Program-made: the position numbers and the translations under genes
Shown here: positions 11,938-24,037 of the stretch, in pieces
How the letters are laid out: each line of letters starts with the position of its first letter
How positions within the stretch are numbered: position 1 is the stretch's first letter
DNA from: Humulus lupulus
Lineage: Eukaryota; Streptophyta; Magnoliopsida; Rosales; Cannabaceae
Length of the DNA stretch: 64,000 nt
Direction: 5' to 3'
Assembly (NCBI RefSeq): GCF_963169125.1
Contig: NC_084802.1
Coordinates: forward strand, 15,562,896-15,626,895
The notes under the pieces: model-generated
Told to the model about the DNA's origin: nothing
What the model saw: the letters and a program-made list of their open reading frames with translations, nothing else
Databases searched by the model: none

Positions 11938-12092
11938 TGGTCCTAGGAGACCCCAAGGGAGTGATCCTAGGAGAACCCAAGGATGAGGTCCGAGGAGAAC
12001 TCAAGAAAGTAGTCTTAGGAGACCCCAAGGAGAAAGTGGTCCTAGGAGACCCCAAGGAGGATGTGGTCCTAGGAGACCCCAAGGGTGTGCTT
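11938..12092. repeat. 27-bp minisatellite in the solo LTR
   Basis: About six imperfect units of a GGTCCTAGGAGACCCCAAGG-type motif are present, each containing the palindrome CCTAGG. Element G has fewer units of the same motif in its LTRs, so the copy number varies within the family. Confidence 0.8.
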
Positions 12093-12640
12093 GAGGTAAG
12101 CCTCCCAAGATTTCCTAAGTGTTGGCTCGAACGTGTCCAAGGTAAGTAGCTAAGGAGGAGGAGTCCCATGCAAATCAAGAATGGGGACTTAGATTTTGCC
12201 AAGGAGAGCCTACACAATGTCCGATCGGACATGCATGGGAGATGCTAAAGGAGAATTCTTTGAACTTGTCCAAGGTAAGGTGCCAAGGAGGTTGCCTCGG
12301 ACCACCTTGGTCCGAGGAGAAGCCAAGGAGATTGGTTCAAGGAGGAACATGGCATGCTAGATGAGAGTGCCATGTTAGAGGAGAGAAGTGCATATCCTAC
12401 CACCATGCACGTCCGACCAACACTTGCATGAGTGGTCAGTAGGAGGTGGATCAACTAGCTAGAGGAGACTAAGTCAAGATTCCCAGAGACAGCATCAACA
12501 ACATACGCGGGAATCTCTCATTCTTCCCACAAATGGGGGGTTTGTTACATTTCGAATTTTGAATGTTTCTTTGTAATATAAATATAAGATGAATAATAAA
12601 ATATCCCTATGAAAAGGGGATATCAGTTGAGTATCCCAGG

Positions 12641-12650
12641 CCTATAAATA
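12641..12650 (+). promoter_or_regulatory. LTR promoter TATA box
   Basis: CCTATAAATAGAGGGC lies in the U3-R part of the plus-strand solo LTR. The same position holds a TATA box in the related LTRs at 22683-24037 and in element G. RNA would start about 30 bases to the right. Confidence 0.65.
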
Positions 12651-13014
12651 GAGGGCTTATGGGATTAGAGAAGGGGTTCTTGAGCTGCTTCTTTCTAGAG
12701 AGAGAAAATTGGGACTGTGTATTCTAGAAAGAGAAAATTGGGTCTGAGTATTCTAGAGAGAGAATTCTTGTATTTTTGCAATTTATATTGAAGAAACTCA
12801 GTTGGCTCAGTCCATCTGATCTCGAGTATAGATCTATAAATCACAACTCTAAGTGGATTAGGCTATTACCGACAATCGGGGCTGAACCACTATAAAAATC
12901 TCCTGTGTTATTTACTTTTCTTGTTTAAACCGTCTGTGTCGTTTTTATTTCTCTTGAAGGCTTGTCGTATTTGACGTTCTCACGTCGTTGGCTAAAAACG
13001 CAGTCAACAACGAC

Positions 13015-13571
13015 CTAAATAGGTTTGGAACAAACTAGCTAAAACTAATCGACGCAAGTGGGAAAAAATTAACCTACTGCGAGCTAAGTCGACACCGAGG
13101 CTGGAGTATTTTGCAACAAAAGTTTCAACCTCACAACCTTGGGGAGCTATCCAAGGACGAGAAAAAGTAACTAGAAAAGCATAATACAACTAAAGTACTT
13201 ATCTTACATGCCATATAAGTACTTTCGAGTGCATGAAAAAAGTAAGCTCCGACCTTGACAAATAACGAGATCGGACACGGATATATTGAACAAACTATGC
13301 AAGAACACCTGGAAGCTCGAGCTTTAAATCTGACATGTGTTTGTATGAATAAGCAAACATAAAGGCAAACTTTTAATATAAGTTGCTTGAAATATTTCGA
13401 TTCAAGGGATGTAAAGGAAAAATATTAAAGTAAAGTCAAATGTGGTATTACAAATATCATAAATATATAGCTCTTTTACGAGCTGTAAATCGTTTTTGCC
13501 TCAAGGGCATAAAAAGCAAAAGATAAAACCTATTACAAAAGATTCAGAGGGACGCATCCAAGGATCGAGAT
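13015..13571. other. Noncoding stretch between tandem repeat and antisense gene of B
   Basis: This stretch continues element B after the solo LTR. It contains GAGCTC/GAGCT-rich words like the rest of B but no coding frame on either strand. It probably holds the 3' end and polyadenylation region of the antisense gene. Confidence 0.5.
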
Positions 13572-16456
13572 TTAGGAGACAAGAGCACCCTCCTTAGCCT
13601 TCTCAGCATTCTCCTTGGCTTTCTCAGCATCATCGAGAGCACTACCCTCACCATTACGAATAGCATGACTATCCTCCCGAGCAGCTTCCTCCTTATCAAG
13701 GCGAGATTGCCATTTGGCCGCAAGCTCTTCCTCAAAAGAGCCCAAAAAGCTCGTATCGAGATCGGCGTTGCTGGCCTAGATCCTATACATAGCCAAGTCA
13801 ACCGCCCGATCCTTCCTCTGCTTTAACTCTTCGAGAAGATGAGCTTTTTCATCCTCCATCACCTCGAAGGTGGCCTTTTTCTCCTCCTCAAGCTTGACAT
13901 TGATCTTCTCAAGCTCCTCAACCCTGGAGCTCTTCTCTTTGAGCTTATTTTTTGCCTCCTCGAGCTTGGCATTCAGCTTCTCAAGCTCCTCAACCCTGGA
14001 GAGCATCTCTTTGACCTCGGCCTCCAGTTTTGACTTCGCGGCTTTGTACTCGTCTGCAAGCTTGAGCTGGAAATCCCTCGCCTCCTGAGCATAGGACATG
14101 CTCGCGTGGACCTCGTTGTTAAGCTTGTAATTTAGCTGAGCAAATGCGGTAAGAGACTAGCACACAAACGAATCAAGTTAGAACATACTCTTAGAAAAAT
14201 TCCAACAAATAATGGAGTAAGAAAGATTACCGCGGATGCGAGCTCAACACTTTTGTCATAAAGGACGTTGCAGTCCTGAGCATTGACCAAAAACTGCCAC
14301 TAAGGAGCCTCAAAATTATTGGTGCTTTGGCCTACCCGAGATAGGACGTCCGAGCCGAGAGTGGCCTTATGAGTCCTGGCAGCGTTGTCGACGACATACT
14401 CATGAACATGAGTAGAAATCGACAACAGGCGCATTTTAGAGGTCGTTGGTTTCTTCAGAAGTGGGCCGAGCGTTGGGAGGATCTTGATGGCAGGAGGCAA
14501 AGAAGGAACATCTGTTGTGGAAGCGTCGACCTGGGAAGTGGGATCCGCGGCCGAGCTCGTAACAATGGGAACTGGGGGAGGGGGAGTCTTCTTTGTCCTC
14601 TTAGGGACATTAGAAGACCGATCAGACTTTTGCGAGGCTCTCAGGCGCTTACTCTTCTTAGCCCCCTCACCCCTGGCGAGCACGTTCTCGAGATCGGAGA
14701 CCATAGTACCTGCACAATCAAATCACATTAGAAAACAATCTCATGATGCTGAAATTAGCATAATGCAAACAGTCAGCGAAATTGAAGACGCGTGACGAGA
14801 GACCTAACTGGAACTCTCCCCCAAGCTTGTGCTCGGCGACCAAGTAATTCCCCTATCTTCAGAGGAGACTGGGGGAGTCCCCTCCCTATATGTGGAAGTC
14901 AACCTCGAAAGATCCCTAAAATCATTTGTCCCATATTGGACGGCTATTCCATCCCAGACCTCGTTCAGACTATACATAGTATCGTACTTCCCTAGCCAAC
15001 TATCAAACCGATGAACCCTCTCATCTACCCAGGACCATACATAAAAATTGTCCCTGTCATCTGGGCACAAAATCAGGATATCGGGTTTATGCTTGAGGAG
15101 GGAAGGAGACCACAAGGCTGAGCTGAGAATGACTTTACCTCTGTCACTCGAGCTCGATGCCTCATCATTAGCATCGTTCCCCGAGCCAGAACTCCTGTGA
15201 CGATGAATTGGGGATCGCACCTTCGAGCTTTGTCTCGGAGGAAGACTGCCAGTTGGGAGAGGAACAAACTCCTACTTGGTGTATTTCTCGTAGGCCCTAT
15301 CGTCTATTGATTGGCCCTCCTCTAGAAGATCGCAAGCTCGAAGCTTATCTTCATGGAGAAGATAAGATATAGAGCGCCTGCCATAAGGAAGTTGGAGCAA
15401 AGCTTCTTTATGCTCCCTCATTGCGGTTGAGGGAGTAGGACGGTGATAGTTGGCTGAAAAAATGGAATACATTATGAGATAATTTGAGATAAAAAAAAAA
15501 GTCGAGCATGAGAGGAAAAAGGTCATATACTTACAGATTCGCCTGAACGAGTAATATTTGGAGGGAGCCAGGCCATCCGTCTAGAAGAATGCCAGTTTGA
15601 AGTTAGGAGGATGGTTGGGAATATCCTCAAAAATATTATTCTCCCTGGGATAGCTCGAGAGATAGTAGAAGTCGTCCCCTCCCCGAGCTCGGGAGGGGTT
15701 GCTTTTTAAGCAAAAAAGATATAGAATCTCCCTTGGCAAAGGCCCTTCCCACTTCAGTCTGTGGTAAAGTGACCTTAGGGCTGACAAGACCCTGTACGAG
15801 TTGGTCTGGAGTTGGAAATGCACGAGCCCACCAAAATCCAAAAAGTCCTTAAAATAGGACTTCAAGGGCAATAAGGCCCCTGCCTTCATATGCTCATGGC
15901 TCCAAGCCGCGAGCTTTAGTTTATTGTCAGGATTGCCATCTCCCGGGGCACGGCAGCTACGTTTTTTGGAAGTGGGAGCACGACATCTTAGCGAGCCTGA
16001 TAATCCTAGGCCATGGCGAGCTAGGATGTCGGAGATTTGTCCCAACGAAGAAACCGAGCTCCAATAGTGCCCGACCTCGAAAAATTCTCCCCTCGAGGTG
16101 GGAATGGCGGTCGGCTGTGAGGTGGATGGGTGATTTGATGATTCATCCATCAATGAAAATTTGAGTTCGCCCGGTCTAAATGCGACCATCACTTTGAGAG
16201 TAGGGTTGAGAGGAATTGGTCTGGGCTCGGGGTCCGGGTCTGGATAGATTACGACCCTAAGAATCTTCCTCTTTCTCTCTTCGACCTCATCGATCTAGCG
16301 CTAAAAGTGAGCTTGAGTATCCTCTTGCTCACACTTTAATTCGTGCTCTCGAATTATCCGCTGGTTCCGAGTAAAAGGTGACTCCGGGCTTGGAGTTGTC
16401 GGTGAGTAAGGAATCGCAAGTATTGTCCCCCACCGCTTTTCCAAATTCTGTGTCAT
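13572..16456 (-). pseudogene. Antisense additional ORF (aORF) of Tat element B, Transposase_28-like and coiled coil, broken
   Basis: Minus-strand gene, opposite to pol. The first coding exon starts at ATG 16456-16454, directly after a splice acceptor (TTCTTTCTTGCTAG). It includes a region resembling the plant Transposase_28 family (PF04195, named putative gypsy type transposon): LLPLKSYFKDFLDFGG, then HFQLQTNSYRVLSALRSLYH. It continues to LAPSKYYSFRR and a donor GTAAGT near 15535. A second exon follows an acceptor near 15460. Further exons lie at about 14800-15460 and 14160-14720, and the C-terminal exon (13572-14100) is a long heptad-rich coiled coil. Stops in frame: TAG at 16301-16303, 16295-16297, 15581-15583, 15272-15274 and near 14298, plus one near 13776. 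Genes of this kind are known as additional ORFs of Tat elements; their function is unknown. Confidence 0.8.
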
Positions 16457-16989
16457 CTAGCAAGAAAGAAAAAGGGTGAGGGCCAGACGAACAAGAGATT
16501 AAGGATAAAAATCAAGACGGTCTGAGCTCGAATACTCGAGACCATCGAATAAGCTCGATCAAAAGAACGAGATCAGGTTCGAAAGAAACCTGAGCTATCA
16601 AAAGAATCGAGCCCCGAGCATGTATTTGATGTGGAGGGGGAAAAGTGGATTTATTTTTTAAAGAGCCCGGATTTTCAGGGAAAAAGTTGGCGGTTACTCA
16701 AAAAGTGATATTTTTGGGAAACGTGCAATTTGAAAATCTTAATCTTATACCCCGTTTCTTGGTCTACACGATATGATATTCGAAATCAAAATAACCCAGT
16801 AAAAGAGCCATATTTGCATCATTTATGCAAAATCTGGGTTTGGAAATCCGTAATATCAGATGAGCCTAGAAACTACACGATATTGACTAAAGCATTCTAG
16901 TGCTAAGCTAGTACCCAAAGTGCTAATACAACATAAACATGCATGGAAAAACAGAATGTACATGAACATATGAGATCAAGAACAGATAC

Positions 16990-17155
16990 TTACACAATGT
17001 GGCTAGTGGGTACAAAGAGATAGATGACCGTAGGATTGGTTGCAAGAATGATTTCACGGAGTCGAACAGGCCAACGTTGTTCTACTTCCTCGGTTTGGAG
17101 AATATATGCAAGAACTGGAAAATCGGGTTCTGGTTTTCCTTCTAACACAAAGACG
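16990..17155 (-). other. Leader exon of the antisense gene in B
   Basis: The stretch between the TATA box at 17186 and a donor GTGTAAGTATC near 16990 is conserved in element D (about 20310-20490), including the GTTGGCCTGTTCGACT core and the donor. The intron that follows ends at the acceptor just before ATG 16456. No ATG-initiated frame is shared by both copies after the TATA box, so this looks like an untranslated leader exon. Conservation of the translated frame (VPTSH near the end) may only reflect DNA similarity. Confidence 0.55.
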
Positions 17156-17185
17156 TAAAAATTAAAGGAAGAAGATGGCACAGGC

Positions 17186-17196
17186 ATATTTATAGG
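17186..17196 (-). promoter_or_regulatory. TATA box of the antisense gene in B
   Basis: The minus strand reads CCTATAAATATGCC. The same TATAAATATGCC occurs in element D at 20276-20288 in the corresponding position. It lies outside the LTR and points against pol, so it looks like a dedicated promoter for the antisense gene. Confidence 0.65.
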
Positions 17197-17453
17197 CCAT
17201 AAAAGAATGTCAAACGACGAATCAATTTGGACCGTTGGACGAGTGTGGTATCTGATCAAACGAACGGGTACAGGCGTAGCAATGGCGGCAAAAAGATGGC
17301 AGATGAGAAGACGTGGGCATGGTTCAAACATACTCAAGTACTCTGATCTTCCAATACCTGCCAGACGCATGTCCACACTCGAGTGCAGTTGATGGTACAG
17401 TTTCCAAGAAGAGCAGTTCAAAAGTTTCCTTCTCATGGGATTCGAAATGATAC

Positions 17454-17468
17454 TTTTGAGGGGAAAAA
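17454..17468 (+). promoter_or_regulatory. Polypurine tract of element B
   Basis: TTTTGAGGGGAAAAA is directly before the LTR start TGTTACACCC. The same tract is found in reverse next to the 3' LTR of element D (20005-20018). Confidence 0.85.
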
Positions 17469-17724
17469 TGTTACACCCAGATTTCAAGATAAGAAGTTAT
17501 GACCCCAAAAATTGGGCTCGTCAGGTGTGAGCTCGAAACACATGCAGTCATCATATGATCCAACCGTCGGACCTCCTTGAAGTAAATAACACAGACTCGT
17601 GGACTAGGCAGAGTTAACTGATGAACCATGTAAAAATCCTCTGGTTTTCCTCTTTATTCATTTGCACTAATATTTTATTGTTTAATTGCTCTATTATTTA
17701 TGTTGACGAAAAACGGCGTCAACA
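17469..17724 (+). repeat. 3' LTR of element B, internally deleted (256 bp)
   Basis: Both LTR ends are kept (TGTTACACCC and CGGCGTCAACA), but the copies in D are 825-827 bp. The middle, including the TATA box region, is missing after the word ATGATCC at about 17561. The LTR could not drive transcription. Confidence 0.85.
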
Positions 17725-19172
17725 CAAAATTTTTACCAAATGCAACATATATTGATATAAATTAAAATATTATAAAGTATTATTATTATTATAATAATAA
17801 TAATAATATTTAATACAAAATTAGATATTTAATACTTATATCAATAAATATTATAGAATATCATTATAATAATATATAATTAATTTTTATTTGAAAAAAA
17901 ATGATCATTTATGTTTAAAAAGGTTATCATAAACAATGTTTTGGTTTAATTTTTCATTTAATATGTTTATATTATCAACAAAATGCTCATTCCACATTTG
18001 GAAATAAATGTCGTGGCAGGAGCTGGATTTGTCAGAAATCAGAAAAAAACTTCCTCGCTGGAGGGATTAGCTATCTTAAAGCACGTGCCTCTCTTACCAA
18101 AGATTCTTTTATATATATAATATTGTTTATTTATTTAAAATTTATATGACAATGATACAAATTTAATAAATATAATTAATAAATTATATAAATAAAATTT
18201 AGCAAACACACATTGTATGTTGTTTGTATCTAGTATTTAAAGAAAAAGATGAAGAAGATCAATAGTAAAAAAGTAAAAGAACGAATTTATTACCTTTTTA
18301 CAAATAATAATAGATTTTATTTTTGCTGATGGGCCACAAAGCGAAAATCGAGAAAAAATATATTAATTTTAATATTAATCTTCACATGAAAAAGTTTGGG
18401 AAGTAGACTTATCAGGACATGTGGATCGTGTTATATTTCAGGCGTGATGTAATAGCATAGCTCCAAAAATAATATTATAGTGTTTGATAAAATCTACACT
18501 TAAAAGTGATTTGTTAATGTAAAATTATTGAAATAAAAAATATTTTAAAATATCTAATAAATATACAATTATCTTTTAAAAAAATATATAAAAATATTAT
18601 TATAGAAAAAATAAAAAAATATTCAAATTAACTACTTTTTTATATAATTAGAATTTTAATTATTTTTATTTATTATTATATTAATTTATTTTATAAAATA
18701 TTATTATGAATAATATATGTACATAATAAATAAATAAATACATAAAATAATTATAGATTCTCCAGATAAAATCTCTAGTAGGTTATAATTATAGGTTTTA
18801 GATTTAGCTTTTGGAGAGGCTACTTTTTGTATGTTTATATATCAAACAACTTTATTATTGAGATTTTTCAAAACAAAAAAAAAAACAACTTTTAACTTTT
18901 CAAAAAGTTGGACCAAACAAGTATTATAGTCTTTTAGAAATACATGGATAAGATATATATATATATATATATTTTTTTTTTTTTAAAAAAAAAGGTCAAG
19001 CGTTTCCTTATTGAATTTCTTCACATGTTCTCCAAAGTCTTTAAGTCAATTTTGAGATAAAATATTATACACTTTAAATTTATTCACTACAATAATAAAG
19101 GTTTTAAACATATAAATTTCGAAATATATTTTTTATTTCATAGTAAATTAAATTTGAAAAATAAATCATAAA
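17725..19172. other. AT-rich intergenic stretch
   Basis: No gene is seen. It contains ATT/ATA runs (17770-17890) and a short (AT)n-poly(T) tract at about 18955-18985. A region at 18450-18920 has weakly inverted words (CAAACA... pairs) that may be an old MITE, but its ends cannot be fixed. Confidence 0.5.
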
Positions 19173-19177
19173 ATAAC

Positions 19178-20004
19178 TGTTGACGCCGTTTTTCGTTAAC
19201 TTAAATAGTAGAGCAATTAAACAATAAAATATTGGAGCAAATGAATAAAGAAGAAAACAACAAAGTTTTTACGTGGTTCAGCAGTTAACTCTGCCTAGTC
19301 CACGAGTCTATACTATTAAGACTTGGGAGTCTTCTGGAAACTATTCAGAGATAAGTTACTCAGAGTGCTCTCTCTAGAAATCAGAAAAAAATGTCCTCTA
19401 CATATGGTGTTTCCTTCTATATTTATAGGGAAGGTTGTAGAATTCATTTCCACATATTTCGAGAAGATATTCTATAAATCAATTAACATAATGCCATTAA
19501 ATGCATTATCTCCTACATATATGGAAACGTCCCATGAAGATCAGGAACGGATAACAGATTAAATGATATCCCTTAAATATGGGGATTGTACAACAATAAA
19601 CAGGTTCACACGTAATGGGTTATCCCAGATGATTCATCAAATCTTCGAGATCAGCAATTGGCATTGAGTCTGTCGAGACTATGAGTTAATCACGAGCTCG
19701 CCACCCAACTTCGCGCTATGCTCGGGACAAGTAGATGCTGACGAAGCTGCTACATCCGAGCTTGTACTTCCCGAGCTCGAGCTATCTCGCATGAAGGCAA
19801 TCGGTGTAAAATGTATTCAAGTGTCATGTTGTTGTGAGCTCAAAACATATTCGAGGCTACACACCCTCAAGCTTTCGAGGTCGGTAATTACAGCAAAGCG
19901 GTCTGACTGAAGGATCATACGACAATCATGCATATTTCAAGCTCACACCTGACGAGCCCAGCTTTCAGGGTCATAACTCCTTATCTCGAAATCTGGGTGT
20001 AACA
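19178..20004 (-). repeat. 3' LTR of element D (827 bp)
   Basis: Runs TGTTGACGCC...GGGTGTAACA on the plus strand. It matches 34473-35297 with scattered differences, so the insertion is older than element G. A reversed TATA box (CTATATTTATAGGG) lies near 19415. The ATAAC duplication precedes it. Confidence 0.95.
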
Positions 20005-20018
20005 TTTTCCCCCTCAAA
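20005..20018 (-). promoter_or_regulatory. Polypurine tract of element D
   Basis: The minus strand reads TTTTGAGGGGGAAAA next to the LTR start. It matches the tract of element B. Confidence 0.85.
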
Positions 20019-20275
20019 AGTATCAGTTCGAATCCCATGAGAAGGAAACTTTTGAACTGCCCTTCTTGGAAACTGTACCATCATTTATACTCTAGTGTGG
20101 ACACGCGTCAGGCGGGTATTGGAAGATTAGAGTACTTGAGTGTCTCTTACACCATGCGCACGTCCATTCGCCTGACATCTTTTTGCCGCCATTGACACGT
20201 CAACGCTTGTTCGTTCGATCAAATGTCGAAATTGACCAATGGTCCAGATCATTTCGTCATTTGGCATTCTTTGGG

Positions 20276-20288
20276 TATAAATATGCCA
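20276..20288 (+). promoter_or_regulatory. TATA box of the antisense gene in D
   Basis: GGGTATAAATATGCC matches the box at 17186-17196 (minus) in element B. It lies about 270 bp inside the 3' LTR, and transcription would run against pol. Confidence 0.65.
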
Positions 20289-20309
20289 TTGTCTTCCTCA
20301 TTTTAACTT

Positions 20310-20590
20310 TTCATTTTCAAGTTTTCAAAGAAAAGGGAAGAACAAAATCCCAAAACTTAAAACTTGTTCTACTGTTGTATGTTCTCCAAGCCGAGGAAGC
20401 AAAGCACCGTTGGCCTGTTCGACTTTGTAAGGTTGTTTTTGCAACCTCTCCTTCGGTCATTGATTTCTTTGTACCCACCAGCCACACTGTGTAAGTCTCT
20501 GTTCTATGTTCGTGTTCATTCTGTTTTTTTTTCATGCATGTTTATTGTTGCAATAACATTTAGGCACATTTACTTGTTTTGTATTAGAAT
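20310..20590 (+). other. Leader exon and intron start of the antisense gene in D
   Basis: A TATA box is followed by about 180 bp of conserved leader, then a donor GTGTAAGTCTC near 20488 and intron sequence (CATGCATGTTTATTG) that matches the intron in B. The intron is cut at 20590 by chromovirus E. All later exons are absent from D. Confidence 0.6.
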
Positions 20591-22682
20591 TGTAACGCCC
20601 TGGTTACCCCAGAACAGTTACGGTGAACCGGAAATTTGACTCATTGCCTGAGTCCTTTGGTTAAAAACGTGTTCTAAGTGTTATTAATAGGTTAAGGTGA
20701 AAACCAGTAAAAAGGAAAGGATATGTTTTATTGACACATAAAACTGTTCATGGGCCCACAAGAACATTTACAAGTTATTTACAACTCAAAAAGGTCATTA
20801 CTGTTCCAAAATTTCAAACCCCGCCGACCTAAGCGGCAAAAATAGGGTAAACCCCCTAGTTCCTCTGAGAACTCCTTGGCCGTGGTGGTCAAGCGGCCGC
20901 ATATGTACACATCACCCCCTAAGCTCTCCACTCAAGGCTGGGTGAGCTTTTCTTTTCCTTTACATGCACCACATAGCACCCATGAGCCAAAGCCCAGCAA
21001 GAAAACATAACATTATATGTAAACATCATCAAATGATTATCATTATAATCACACATAGCTCAAAGCTTTCAAACAAATGAGTGAATATCACTTGAGGTTC
21101 TAGTAAACCATACTGAGTGACTGACAAGCAGGTCACTAATTCAAATGGAGGAGTGGCTGTTGGGTAAGCCACTAACCTTCAACAAATGAGAGACTGATGG
21201 GTAAGTCCCTACTTTAACAAGTGAGTGACTGATGGGTAAATCACACAAGCGCTTATAATATTCATCGAACTTGAGGTCGGTCCGACATTAATGCTCTTTG
21301 AGTCATTCAATGCAGAAAGTCGATTAGATCTAATCTTTATTGGCTTGCATTGAACACGCTAAGGCCGTCCTGACTAATGAGTCAGCGCAATGTGACCAAT
21401 GCCCAGTACCACTGCCGAACCTGACTAATGAGTCACAGCTTCACAGTTGATACTAGAACCTTTGCCAAATCTGACTAATGAGTCAGTACCATGCACAAGT
21501 GAGCAACATTTGCTAAGTATTCCACAATCAATTCAAGTCCACATTTATACAACCAACATGCCTCATGAATAACCATGCATGTCACATTTGGGGTGCAGTT
21601 TTCTTACCTCTGATTCGAGCTAGAATGAACAAAAGAACGACCTTTGAGAATGGTTTAGCTTTTAGTCCTTTAGCGGTTACCTAATCATAACACATTATAG
21701 GATACCATCAATAACATAATAATCAAAGGTTCTCAAACCAATATCTAGCCTCCAAGAGATCAATCCAAACTAATCCAAGTAGTAGGGACACTCCCGAGGC
21801 CTAAAACTAGGTTCCTGGGGTCAAAACGAGCAAACGGGGCGAAAACTAGGCAAGGGCTGCGGCCCTAGCACCTTGGGCCGCGGCCCCCAGAGTTCCCTAA
21901 GGCAAGGGCCACGGCACCCAGCAGGCACAAAAAAACCCCACCTGCTTCTTCAAGGCAGGGCCGCGACATCCCAAGAATAGGGTCGCGGCCCTCAACTCTG
22001 GGCCATTCCCAAACGTGTTTTTAACACTCCAAAGCCTCCAAAATCATACCTAAACATTCCCCAATCATCAAAACAAGGTACCCAAGCTTCCCAATGCACC
22101 AAAACCCTCAAAACCCAAGGTTCAAATGAATCGAAAACTCAACAATTCACAAAGTCCAATTCAAGGCTTAGAAACTCTAAAAGCTCAAAGCTTTAAACTT
22201 AGATTACCTTTGATTAGGTTGTTTTCTGTCAAATCCTTTAGTCAAGAAGCTTCTAATCTTTCCTAGGATCGCTATGCCTCGATCCTCACTTGATTCTAAC
22301 TCCTAGAACTCAAGATTTCTTCAAATATGCTTCGGGTGGCAATAATAAACTAACGAAGGAGAACGATAGGTTTTCTAATCGTACGTTCTATCTGACAGCT
22401 ACTTCAAGCTTAAGTAACCTAAAATAAAACCTAATGCTCGGGGTCCCGAAAACACCCCCGGGGACATTATAGTCAAAACCTCCAGAATTTCACCCTGATC
22501 TCAAATATTCCCAATTTATCATCAAATAAACATTCCTATTACCCCAAAATTGACCCCGTTATGAAAAAACCGCTAATCCACTAAAAATGACCGTCTCATG
22601 CCGAATAGCTCGAATATATCTCCATAATAATGGAATCTCATTCACAAATCACATCATGCACCCAAATACACAAATTACCCAC

Positions 22683-24037
22683 TGTTATCCCCAAAAATTG
22701 GATATCGATGACGTGACAATAGAGGTGACACGTGGCAGTACATGGTCCGTAAAAGACACATTAAATAGTCAATAAATACATTGACTCCTCAGAGTTGTGC
22801 TAAAATGACCTGGTAGGCTAATGAAGAGTTTTGACTGCTTGAGAGGTGTCACGTCCAAGCCAAGTGCATCCGAGGAGAACCCAAGGGGCGTGGTCGGACT
22901 TTGGTCCGAGGAGAGGCTAAGGACGTGGTCGGACACATGTCTGAGGAGAGACAAAGGTCTGGTCCTTATGCGTATGTCCAACAAGTGCATGGTTGTCCAA
23001 ATAAAGAAATGGCATGCTAGAGGAGAGACATGGCATGCTAGAGGAGAGTGCCATGTTAGAAGAGAGGAGAACCATGAGGTGTGGTCGGACCTTAGTCCGA
23101 GGAGAGCCTAGAGGTATGGTCGGACCTTGGTCCGAGGAGAACCATGAGGTGTGGTCGGACCTTAGTCCAAGGAGAGCCTAGAGGTGTGGTCGGACCTTGG
23201 TCCGAGGAGACCCCAAGAATGTGGTCCGAGGAGAGCCCAAAAAGTGACTGGTCAGACTTTGGTCCGAGGAGAGTCCAAAGGGTCTGGTCCTTATGCATGT
23301 GTCCAGCAAGTGCATAGTTGTCCAACGAGAGACATGGCATGCTAGAGGAGATTGCCATGTTAGAGGAGAGACATGTACATGTCCTACCAGCAAGTGTATG
23401 TCCTACCAGCACTTGCATATGTCCAGCATGCATGTGTCCGACCAGCACTTGCATGAGTGGTCAGTAGGAGATATGGGTTGACCAGATAGAGGAGGACTAA
23501 GTCAAGATTCCCAGAAACGGCTTCAACAAGAACCGGTCTTGGCACGCGCGGGAATCTCTCATTCTTCCCACAAATTGGGGGTTTTGTTACATTTTGAATG
23601 TTTTTTGTAATTTAAATGTAATAAATATAATAAAATATCCCGATTCTAGGGGATATCAGATGTATGATCCTAAGCCTATAAATATATGGCTTATGGGATC
23701 AGAAGGGGCTTCTCCTTCTTTTGGGACTTTTGGCAATTTGACAATTGGTCTGAGTTTCTAGAGAGAGAAAGTGCGTCTTCTTGAGAGAACCCTTTTTGTA
23801 TTCCTGAAAATTTACACTGAAGAAACTCAGTTGACACTGGTTCATCTGATCTTGAGTGTAATAAAGTAATAAAATCTCTAAGTGGATTAGGCTATTACCG
23901 ACTGATCGGGGTTGAACCACTATAAAATCTTGTGTGTTATTTACGTTTCTTTATTAAACTGTCTGTTTCGTTTAAATTCTCTTGAAGGTTTATCGTTTTT
24001 GACGTTCTCATGTCGTTGGCTAAAAACACAGTCAACA
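22683..24037 (+). mobile_element. Solo LTR F (G-related family) with TSD CCCAC
   Basis: The 1355-bp sequence starts TGTTATCCCC and ends CACAGTCAACA. It is flanked by CCCAC at 22678-22682 and 24038-24042. Its second half (TATA box CCTATAAATATATGG near 23674-23688, then GATCGGGGTTGAACCAC) is alignable with the LTR at 11866-13009. Its middle is an expanded GGTCGGACCTTAGTCCGAGG-type repeat. Confidence 0.95.
23070..23290. repeat. Tandem repeat inside solo LTR F
   Basis: About six imperfect units of GTGGTCGGACCTTGGTCCGAGGAGA-like sequence occur here, each with the dyad GGACC...GGTCC. They probably arose by local duplication within the LTR. Confidence 0.75.

Larger units (their letters stand above)
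11866..13009 (+). mobile_element. Solo LTR (same family as element G) with TSD ACGAC
   Basis: The 1144-bp sequence begins TGTTATACCC and ends GCAGTCAACA. It is flanked by the 5-bp duplication ACGAC at 11861-11865 and 13010-13014. It matches, in reverse, the LTRs of element G (47464-48649 and 54122-55307). It holds a TATA box CCTATAAATA near 12641-12650. Precise ends plus a TSD with no internal region mean that a full element inserted here and was lost by recombination between its LTRs. Confidence 0.95.
9275..17724 (+). mobile_element. Ty3/gypsy Tat-lineage element B, 5' part missing, plus strand
   Basis: From left to right there is an integrase-bearing pol fragment, a 65-bp tandem repeat, an antisense gene, a polypurine tract TTTTGAGGGGAAAAA (17454-17468) and an LTR starting TGTTACACCC at 17469. 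The pol and LTR match element D (19178-35297), which is in the opposite orientation. D also carries an archaeal-type RNase H between RNase H and integrase, which marks the Tat group. Antisense extra genes and tandem repeats near the 3' end are known in that group. The 5' half is not in the window. A solo LTR of another family sits at 11866-13009. Confidence 0.88.

Noticed and set aside
13839..14088. Plus-strand serine/leucine-rich frames
   Set aside because: They are antisense shadows of the coiled-coil exon of the antisense gene.
16990..17487. 165-codon protein gene next to B LTR
   Set aside because: The frame runs into the LTR and through the TATA box. The match with 20183-20494 fits a conserved noncoding leader equally well.
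23092..23454. 120-codon frame in solo LTR F
   Set aside because: It is a translation of the tandem repeat in the LTR, not a gene.
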